DNA of 64,000 nt, from the NCBI GenBank assembly GCA_037157565.1, contig JAZHRO010000073.1, positions 20,156,501-20,220,500 of the forward strand, read 5' to 3'. How positions within the stretch are numbered: the stretch's first letter is position 1; each line of letters begins with the position of its first letter. Below the pieces are notes generated by a model, which worked only from the letters and a program-made list of their open reading frames with translations, made no database searches and was not told the origin of the DNA. Below, piece after piece: positions 56,309 through 64,000 of the stretch. The DNA is from Thalassia testudinum. Lineage: Eukaryota; Streptophyta; Magnoliopsida; Alismatales; Hydrocharitaceae. Both the position numbers and the translations under genes were made by a program.

Positions 56309-58839
56309 TGTTCGTTGCTCTGAATCGAGTTTTAAAAATGATACATTGTAGCGTAACCGATAAAGTGCGAAAGCAAATAAAATTTATAACTCGAATGGAA
56401 ATCTGAGATTGAATGCATGGAGCAATAAACCAATCAATCTCAAGATCACAATTCTAAGTAAGAGATATAAACAATTGCAATCAAAATTGATTCAAGAATG
56501 ATATATCAAGATTCAAATATCAATGTGCAAAAAATGATGGGTTAAAATGGTGATTTGAATCACCAATTAACCCCTTTTAATTAAGCTTAAGTATCTCAAA
56601 TTAATGAATAGTGAATCCAACCAAGTATTCCACGTCAACTAAGTATCTCAATAATGCAACAGTAGCTTAGAACCAGCAACAGAGGCAAAGGCTTCTCTTT
56701 TCCTTCAGGCCTCAGGGAGAGGTACAAGCACAACACAGCACAGCAGCACAGAGGCGAAGGCCTCTCAATTTCTCTAAGTGTAGATAGTAGCAGAGGGAAA
56801 AACCCCTCCACTCTCTCTTTCTTTGTCATATTTCTCTCTCAGAATCAGACAAACCAGACCAGACCCAGGTATCCGGATAATCAGACCAAGCCCAAACCCA
56901 CATGGTGTGAGCGTGGGTGAGGCCATATGTATGCACGTGCATGCGGGACCTCACCCCAGTGCTCTCGAAGGCAACCGAGCTGAGGCACAAGTTACTAATA
57001 TGTGCGGTCATTGCTTCAATAACTCACCAGGTGGGACTATCCCACCCGCCTTCGTCTTGACACAGCAGCAGATGAAGAAGCCTCATATTAGAGTTGAAGA
57101 TGATGCGTGCAACTTCAATTGAGGGCCTGGGACGACTTCTGGGGATGGCCCGTAGCTTTAGGAGATGCTTGCAAGGAAGAGCATGGTCGGAAAATTGCGT
57201 ACGAAGTCGGAGGAGTTGAGGCAGAGGTGGAGGTTCGGTGAAGCATCTGAAAGCAAGAATACGGTCTTTCGACCTCATTAAACCAGCTCAAAAGGTTCAC
57301 CAGAGCACGGTGAACGTAGTGGTGGTGGTGGTGTGGCGTGAGGATGCCTGTGTTCGATGGCACTAAGAAGAGGCCAATAACCTCAATAACCAGAGGGCTT
57401 TTTCTTATGGGATACAACGGTGCTAATGATGCGGAACAGTGGCGTTTCAAGCAGCAGTGGGAAGGCTTTGCTGGAGTGTTGCCAGATCGGAGGAAGATGA
57501 TGGTGTAGCGGGTGGAAATGTGGTTGATTTGAAGTGCAGGTGAGGGAGAAGTAATGTTGAGGGAGAGAGGAAGAAATAAGGGATCTTAGAGGAGAGGAAG
57601 GAGGCCAGAGAGCTCCGGTCATGGCTTGACTAGAGTAGGAGAAGGATATGAGGATGGCGAGGCGACGACGGTGAATAAGGCAAAGGAACGCCCTCCCTTT
57701 GACTGGAGAGGTGGGCAAGGAAGAGAGGAACATAGTGGCACGTCCAATTTGATGGTTGGAGGTGAGGAGGAGCAGGACGGAGGGTGTCGCTAAAGCAAAA
57801 ATATTTAGTGGCCAGAGAGGGTAGATTAGGGTGTTTTGGTTCACCAAAAATTGCTAAGGAGATCGGCCTTGCGACCTGGGTCCTTAAATAGGGCTTAGAA
57901 AGGCATTCCAAGCTTGGAAGCACGTGGTGCTTGTGTGACAAGGAGACCCGATTCTTTGAAAGCTTCGCATTAGGTTTTGAGTAGGATTTAGAGCCCAATG
58001 CACGGCTCAAATGGAAGAGGATTTCATCAAGGATCTCTCTTTCTAATTTGGGAGAGATTCGTCAAGAAATCAGAGAGAAATCTCTGATTGAAGGTCGCCG
58101 GAGTAGGATTTCCTCCACGATAATGGTAGAGGGACCAATTTGTAAAGAATGAAGACAAAGTTGGGGGCAATTTGTAATTATTTCAAAAGTTAGGGGCATA
58201 AATGTGAGAGAAAAGAGTCAAGCAGGACTGAAATGTAAACTAGGTCAAGGTGATCTCTGATTGAGCCCAAATTTTTGGTAAAAACCTAATTTGGACCCAA
58301 GGAATCTGATGGTGAAGTTGGATTTAGGTTTTGACAAAGTTTGATTAGGTAAATTACATAAAAACCTAAATTAGGATAATTGTTTATCTCAGACTCTATT
58401 TAAGGTCAAATTAGGTTCAAATGGTCAAATGAAGGATGTCAAACCCTAGAGAATATTTTTCTATGATTTTTAGAAGGTTTAGATGAATTTTATCCCGACC
58501 AGAACCTCAATTAATTAAGCAGGTTTGATTTTAGGATTTTAGATGTCCATTAATTCTTGAAATGCGTGAAAATCCATTTTTATCTGCATGGACCCACTTA
58601 TTAGACATTAATGACCATATGACCTTTAATAAACCCTTGAAGTACCCTGTGGTTATTCTATATTTATGATAGGATAATAAAATTGCAGAAATAACCCTAT
58701 TTTCATCTTTTCTTCTCAAAATAGAATATTAAGTACTTAGGATCCTCTGAAGGTTATGTAGGAGCTTTTATTGACTTTATTAGACCAAATTGAACTAGTT
58801 ATGGCTCATGATGGTGTTTCCATTAGGATTTTAGTGGCA
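56309..58839 (-). repeat. S1: solo LTR of the A4 family inside the D2 tip
   Basis: A full-length 2.53 kb relative of the A4 LTR: TGTTCGTTG start, AGTGGCA end, shared blocks such as AAACTAGGTCAAG and TTGGACCCAAGGAATCT, and a TATA box at 57882-57891. Neither a PBS on the left nor a polypurine tract on the right is present, so it is a solo LTR. Five-base flanks (AGCTT and GATAT) do not match, so the target duplicate is lost or an edge is shifted. It retains the uninterrupted target of A1 at 56548-56565. Confidence 0.65.
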
Positions 58840-58979
58840 GATATTTACCGATGGTTATACATAATTGATGGGAATTCAAATATTTGGAGACGATTATATT
58901 AGAACCGTTGGGATATCTAAACTATCTATTGTTGTCGATTCTAAACCTCCGACGTAGATGAAGTGTCATTCTCATACTC

Positions 58980-60250
58980 TAAATTAACCTTAACAATGTG
59001 CCACCGACTTACCCTAAACCCTCACCCCATCCAATCTGACGGTTCCTCACGACTCACCTAAAACCCTCAACATCGCAACTGACCCTCATCCTCACCATCC
59101 TCACCATAGATGCTTCCTCACCATCTCAACTCCTCGACACTTCCTCCTCATCCTCACCATCATTCGACCTTTGGCATCCTCCATCGTCGTCATTGTCTCC
59201 GACCACCATCCACCATCGTTCACCAACGTTGAACGTCCGCAACCATTGTCGATTGTCCACCATTGTTCATCGACATCGTTGCTCACTTCATCATCATCGT
59301 TGTTCCCTTCATCGTCATCATCGATCGATCATCCACCATTGCTTCACGATGGTAACCCTCTTCCTCCTCTCTGCCAAACCACCCCTTTGACGACCTTGTC
59401 TTTTGGCATCGCTCGTGCGTTCCCTTTCTCACAAAATCCATTCAAAATCATCTTGATTGGGGATGAGTTTCTTTTCTCACGACCTTCCCTTTCTCACCTC
59501 ATCTCATCTTCCGTCGTCCACAGTTATGTGGACCGACAAGATGTGGTGAGTGAGCGTGGCGAGGGCTAGAGTGAAGAAGGAATATCCTTTATTGATGTTT
59601 AGCAAAAGGTTAGCTTAAACCCTAACCCTTCGCATGAATATCCCCTGTTGAGATTGCTCGATATTTTTGATACTGTGATTCTTCACACACAACCCTTACC
59701 CAATTATGGATAGCAGGACAAATTTAGTGTCTAGTATTATAAACTCTTGTCATAGGAAGAACCTTTCTTGGGAGTCATGAGTAGTTAGCATTACCACTTT
59801 TTGACTGTATTTATTGGCTATCATACCCTCAGTTGCTGATAAATTTCTTGCAAGACTGGGCGATGGAGCTGTTTTTCATGTTTAGCATGATGATTGGACA
59901 TCTTTTTTCCCTAAAAGAAATATCTAAATTGTTTGCTTAGCAACAAACTGAGATGAGACTCTTGTGCGCTCTCCCTAGTACGTGTTCAGGGTGGGTGGAG
60001 CCTTTGTTTTTTGTGATTAGAGTGTGGAGGACCTTTTTCTTATTGAAGTGTGTAGAGGGCATTTTGAAGTTGCGGGAGGATCTCTTTCATGTTTGCCTTA
60101 TTAAGCATGGTGATTGAGAGTGGGAAGATGGACCTTTTTTTTGTTAGGTCTGCTTATAGGAGCTTTCTCCAACCTCTGCATTATGTGGATGTGGACCTTC
60201 TTAGGGTTACTAACTTATCTGGAAGAGTAAAAGTATGATAACTTTTAAAT
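58980..60250. other. D2 interior without recognisable gene
   Basis: Starts with sequence of short CTCACC/CATCATCG-type repeats (59000-59400). The open frame at 59171-59569 is Ser/His/Pro rich from that composition and has no domain. Nothing recognisable from 59570 to 60250. Confidence 0.5.
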
Positions 60251-60264
60251 TTTTTGCTTGACTA

Positions 60265-60676
60265 TTATTGAGATTTATGGCAATCCAGAGCATGGAGGAG
60301 TCTTGTAGGGGCTGCACGTGGCCCTAGTCTACTGGCTGCAGACCAAGAAGTCGGTCTATAGATTGAGGAGTGACCTCTACAGAAGGTAGCTGGTCTGCTG
60401 GTGCTGCAGATCGAGTACCCGACCAAGTGCCTAACTGGTTTGCAGTGTGCAGACTGGTTTGGTACGATGAAGAAAGGCCGACTGGGTTGCTGAACCGCCT
60501 GCAAGGGCTTGGAGAATGGCCGATCTAGTGGCTGGCCGATCTTGTTGGATGTGTACAGGTCTGTAGGGATTCTCCTAGGATCGGCTGCTATTGTTGAGAG
60601 AGGAGAGGAGCTCAATGGTTGGAAGAATTTTATTATTTACTCAAATAAAATAAGGTGGGAAGGCTCTCTATTTATA
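60265..60676 (-). promoter_or_regulatory. TATA box and downstream open frame, possibly an LTR fragment
   Basis: The minus strand has TATAAATA (60669-60676), and 54 bases on an ATG opens a 116-codon frame (60265-60615) of low-complexity character (Pro, Ser, Arg). The layout TATA, short leader and GC-rich open frame could be a copia LTR fragment or a captured promoter. No PBS follows at the left. Confidence 0.25.
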
Positions 60677-60700
60677 GATAGTACATATCCCAACAAATAA

Positions 60701-61480
60701 AGCAAGAGATAAAATCTTATTTCTTGAAGAGATAAAATGCAATCTCATTTGGAAAGATTTTATCTCTGAACAAAACCAAATCCTACAACTTAATTCCTAA
60801 GAAACCAACTACTAAAAATAGATAAGCACCAAATTAGTGCACCAAACTTGGTCCCCAAGGCCAATATGTCTCAATGCAAACATCAACCATTTTTACTTGA
60901 CACAGCAATAGGAGTGCTGCAACACATTTTTTCCACTCATCCATTTCACAATATGAAGTTCTTACAATCCTTTAAGACTTACATCTCACCTTGAGTTTAG
61001 CTATTGACTAGACCATAATTACTAGCACCACTGTTGAACCATTAGCCAAATATCAAATCTCTTGCAACTCAATGGCAATCAAAGCATATTATTTTGAAAT
61101 GTCAGTCCTTGTTTAAATCAACCCACTCATTATCTATTTCCAAGGTTCCTCAATCAAATGTTCTTTATGCTCATAATTTGACGGTCCTGTGTTAATACTG
61201 GAGCCTATGGTTTTTGATTGTGACACAATTTCCCTTATACACTTTGAGGTTGCAATGAACTTAACTTTTCATCTTTAAAACAAAAAAAAATCAAGTGAGA
61301 AGCTTACACGTTTATGTGGAATTATCATGATTCTGAAGATAGTTCAGCAAAAAGGTTTTGACCAGAAATAAGATCAAAGCAAACCCAAAAGCTCAGCTTA
61401 CTTTAACATGAATATTTGGTCCCAATCAGATTTATCCTCGACCATTATAAAGCATATTTTAAGTTCCATGCTATCTAAAA
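60701..61480. other. AT-rich stretch without recognisable feature
   Basis: No domain-bearing frames. Repeated GAGATAAAATC words at 60707-60772. Confidence 0.45.
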
Positions 61481-61706
61481 GGACCATCCAGAACATCTTG
61501 GGTTTTCAATGGAAAAGAAGCCACTCTTGCGTAAAAAACTTTACCATGCATAATCACATAAGCAATTCTTTTGTGAGCTACACTTGGAACTAGTGGCAGT
61601 GATGATTGGTAGTCCCAACCAAAGGGAACTACACTTGGAACTGGTGGAACTGGAGGTGCGGTGGCCGCATCCCATCCATCCGCAACTGCAGGTGTAGGTG
61701 CTGCTT
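61481..61706 (-). other. Pro-rich open stretch, possible exon fragment
   Basis: A 75-codon minus-strand frame without a starting Met: two WD-containing segments (VADGWDAATAPP, PFGWDYQSS) each followed or preceded by PPVPSVV-like words. It is preceded by a pyrimidine-rich run ending TTTTAAGCAG, a plausible splice acceptor. A 21-base direct repeat causes part of the pattern. I do not recognise the protein. Other frames are also open here, so coding status is uncertain. Confidence 0.22.
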
Positions 61707-62470
61707 AAAACCAAAAAATAATTACTTGATAAAATCAGAAAACTTGAAAGGCAATAAGATGATGCATGGGGGAAGGAGTGACACCATTATGATATAGGCT
61801 AATACCCCAACAATGCAGTAACTGTGAAGGATGGTTTTGGGCAGATGGCTAAAAAGAAAAGTTCCAATTGGGGGCTACACTTATTTTTTAAAGAGTTATA
61901 AATATGCATCACCTAAGGGTATACAGTCGTTCTGACTTTCACTACAATTAGAAATTCCACCATAATGGGACACTCAGAAACTCCTTGTAAAAAGAAAATC
62001 ATTTTCTATTAATTTTAGTGATATTGTCTAAAAATCCAACCACATTGTGGATGGTCCAATTTAAGTAATACTTTGAAAAACTTATTGATTAGCTGATGCA
62101 AATCTAAGATTTTTAAGCCAAGCTAATATTTATAGCCCCAATCCAAAAACTTCTTGCAGTCAATCTGGACATGCTGTAGCCACTTCTGATTACCATCTCA
62201 GTAGATGGTATTGCTGTCTACATAAGTAAATAAGGTCCAAAATGTTACCATACAGATGTCGGATGCCAACATTCTTTACTGATAATAATGTCAACACCAT
62301 CTTATTGATCTGAAAGCTCCTTATTAGTTAGTTTCTTCCTCTGATTCTTTTTGATGTCCTTATTTCTCTCTTTTTCCACCACTTCTACACAAGCTTTATT
62401 TAATTGTTTAATCAATTCTCCTCTCTTCTTCTAGCTATGTATTACTTCAGCCGTTGTTTATTGTAGGGGT
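61707..62470. other. AT-rich stretch, possible intron
   Basis: No coding sequence recognised. If 62473-62586 and 61481-61706 are exons of one gene this would be the intron between them; that is conjecture. Confidence 0.2.
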
Positions 62471-62472
62471 AC

Positions 62473-62586
62473 TCACTCTGCCTTTGAAACTTGGGATAAT
62501 CCAAGCCAAGTGAGATGCCCGTCATGAGAGCATCTCTTGGCCATGGCTAGCTTTTGGTCGTGAGCTGAATGAGTTATCGACGCCAT
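62473..62586 (-). CDS. Candidate gene start: short first exon of unknown protein
   Basis: An ATG in good plant context (AAGGCCATGGCG) opens a 37-codon frame starting MASITHSAHDQKLAMAKR. It lies 110 bases downstream of a TATA box, with a CT-rich leader between. Just before the stop, GCAGA/GTGAGT resembles a 5' splice site at 62476, so the frame may be exon 1 of a spliced gene. I do not recognise the product. It lies inside D2 and so may be a captured fragment. Only signals and their spacing support it. Confidence 0.3.
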   Translation of the reverse strand: MASITHSAHDQKLAMAKRCSHDGHLTWLGLSQVSKAE

Positions 62587-62695
62587 GGCCTTAAGATGTA
62601 TGATCAATTCTAGCAAGGTTAGTAAATAATGACGTGATATATGATTTCTAAGGAAGAAAGTTGTGATAAGAAGAGGAGATGAGGGTGAAGGGGGG

Positions 62696-62703
62696 TATTT
62701 ATA
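62696..62703 (-). promoter_or_regulatory. TATA box upstream of the candidate exon
   Basis: The minus strand reads TATAAATA followed by CCCCCC and then a CT-rich stretch, the standard look of a plant pol II core promoter with a pyrimidine-rich leader. Confidence 0.4.
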
Positions 62704-62709
62704 ACATAA

Positions 62710-63370
62710 TTAGAGAAAGAGAGTTGAAGGGAGTTGGTTGATAGTTTCAGCTTGAGCTCCACCACCCCTTGTTTTTGGTGCTAATCCAACAAAGTTGTTC
62801 ATGAAATAGTTGAGTTACCGCTCTTCCCAATTGAATGGTCCATAGGATTGGGAGTTAATTAAGCATTCTAGTTTAGCATGAAGATTGGACCAACCTCTTC
62901 TTTACGGTCACAGCAAACATACATGAAGATTGCCTGATTTTTTGATTATACAAATTTTTTATACCCTTTCAGGTTCTAATATTCTATTTCTATTTGAGGT
63001 TCATCCTCAAGACTTTGGATGTATCTAAGGTTTTACATTAGTCTCTACTCGCATTCGAAGGTAACACCTGATCTTCTTATTATAGGTTTTAGGTTAATCA
63101 TGAACCTTAAGGACAAAATACTTGCCTATTCAATACTTGTGATCATGTTATAGGGACAATGAGTCAATGTATATATACTACACATATATGCATAATGCGT
63201 TGTCTTTATACCATGACACAAGTCTTGATTGTCCTCAAACAACACCTAAGTTATTTGACATATATGTGTTACATGTGACAAATAACACCTAAGTTATGAT
63301 CAAAGTAGTTATGCACTCCTTTGTGTAACTTACTTCAAATTGTGGTTGCCATTTTCATATTTAGGTTGAT
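62710..63370. other. AT-rich stretch before the D2 transposase
   Basis: No gene recognised. Ends with TTTCATATTTAGG just before the transposase ATG, which could be a splice acceptor or simply leader. Confidence 0.4.
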
Positions 63371-63973
63371 ATGAACAAGTCTTGGATAACTTTGAGAAGC
63401 ATCGACTACATTTGTTATAAGAGTGGAGTGATACATTTTTTGAATTGGGCATTTCATGATGATAGGAAACTACTTAGGAGAGGAAGATTGTATAATATGA
63501 TCTTATGCTCATGCAAGAATTTTATGAATGAATTGTCATTCGAACGAGATATTGTATTTGAGCATCTTATATGTGATGGATGGTGGCTTCATTACATGGT
63601 ATGGACCACTCATGGGGAGGGGCCTGCGGAGAGTTCATAATGACGCACCACTCTTGAATATTCTAGTTATGTAGGTGGTAACAATGTTATGACAATTTTG
63701 GAAGAGATGGCAGATGGTCAGGAAAATCTAATGGATGATGAAAGTATGTTCCGTGATTATAGTAAGTTTTGGGATGCATTAAAAGCAGCGGAAGAACCTA
63801 TTGCTCTAGGGATTAATTCAATGTCTAGATTGTCGATCCTTCTTAAGATGTTTCAAATTAAGGTGATGAATAGAGCGACTTCTAAGTTAATGTCAGATGT
63901 TCTCAAAATTATTGGAGAATTGTTAAATACTCCAAAAGATTTTCCACAGTCATGGTATGATGCTAAGAAATAG
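63371..63973 (+). pseudogene. D2 CACTA transposase (TNP2-like), N-terminal part, decayed, runs off the window
   Basis: Starts MNKSW, as TNP2-type proteins usually start MDKSW. Residues 1-84 match the transposase-associated domain: YKSGVIHFLNWAF, a CSC pair where relatives have CPC (a third Cys is Phe), HLICDGW, Y-VW and HGE. A TAA-TGA pair at 63638-63643 interrupts. The same frame then continues with MADGQENL, SRLSILLKMFQIKVMNRATSKLMSDVLKIIGELL and FPQSWYDAKK, the conserved stretch before the transposase core in CACTA proteins. Another TAG follows at 63971-63973, and the frame goes on as FCALGMKSE to the window end. The catalytic core would lie beyond 64000. Confidence 0.78.
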
Positions 63974-64000
63974 TTTTGTGCTTTAGGGATGAAAAGTGAG

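Larger units (their letters stand above)
56289..64000 (+). mobile_element. D2: CACTA element, left end to window edge
   Basis: Begins CACTACAAGAAAT, a standard CACTA terminus. After the LTR insertion at 56309-58839 the subterminal region continues (58840-58980) with ACCGATGG, TTGATGGGAATT, ACCGTTGGGATATC and CCGACG words, the repeated motif style of CACTA ends. A decayed transposase begins at 63371 on the plus strand and runs out of the window. The right end is not included. About 4.5 kb between the left end and the transposase is unusual and may contain other insertions or captured host DNA. Confidence 0.6.

Noticed and set aside
61572..61706. Cys-rich alternative frame suggesting a metallothionein
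   Set aside because: The spacing of Cys does not fit any metallothionein type I know, and the pattern comes from a 21-base direct repeat.
1..64000. CRISPR arrays, rRNA genes or bacterial operons
   Set aside because: No regular repeat-spacer array, no rRNA sequence and no ribosome-binding-site-led gene clusters; all content is plant repeat DNA.

Overview
This window is repeat-rich plant nuclear DNA, almost certainly from an angiosperm: long LTR retrotransposons of plant-only lineages (Athila-like and Tekay-like Ty3/gypsy, one Ty1/copia), CACTA transposon ends, TATA boxes inside LTRs and a decayed plant-type tRNA-Gly. I cannot name the species. No intact host gene is visible. All retroelement labels below are my own.

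Layout. Positions 1-50741 appear to be one old plus-strand Tekay-like element, T, opened by younger insertions. Its Gag zinc knuckle is at 22789-22918. Its protease, RT, RNase H, integrase and chromodomain follow at 44686-48192, and its 3' LTR at 48315-50741. Left of 22789 lies A4, a minus-strand Athila/Tat-like element of which the window holds the 5' LTR (3641-22788, split in three), the PBS (3620-3637) and probably internal sequence down to about 1507. Two elements sit inside that LTR: A1 (3935-14940, nearly complete Athila-like, TSD ATTTA) and C1 (15754-21196, a copia element with gag only). Between the two halves of T sits A2 (22919-44680, Athila-like, TSD GGGGC), and inside A2 sits A3 (30671-38551, non-autonomous, TSD GTAGT/ATAGT). 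A further LTR edge, A5, ends at 1506.

From 50742 the sequence is older. It holds a reversed Tekay-like LTR remnant (about 51470-54500), the right end of a CACTA element (to 55036), a tRNA-Gly pseudogene (55689-55758) and the left end of a second CACTA element, D2 (from 56289 past the window end). D2 has a solo A4-type LTR inserted about 20 bp from its tip, and its decayed transposase begins at 63371. The 59-63 kb stretch of D2 has gene-like signals, including a TATA box followed by an ATG and a splice-donor-like site, that could be captured host sequence.

How the parts work together. A1 and A2 each encode gag-pol (Gag, aspartic protease, RT, RNase H, integrase) on the minus strand and are primed by a tRNA-Asp-type PBS. 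A3 shares that PBS type and the LTR layout but lacks pol, so it would depend on a relative. C1 would likewise depend on a copia element. All have stops or frameshifts. LTR-LTR differences counted by hand over the first 240-300 bases rise from A3 (about 2%) through A1 (4-5%) and A2 (about 6%) to C1 (about 9-10%), which agrees with the nesting order.

The most unusual observations are: a chain of perfect stem-loops at 2212-2759; a hairpin next to the 3' polypurine tract that keeps its stem through paired base changes in three elements; a second polypurine tract about 1.1 kb upstream in the same elements; the unfamiliar protein of A3; and A1 lying in the centre of a palindrome whose empty version survives at 56548-56565.
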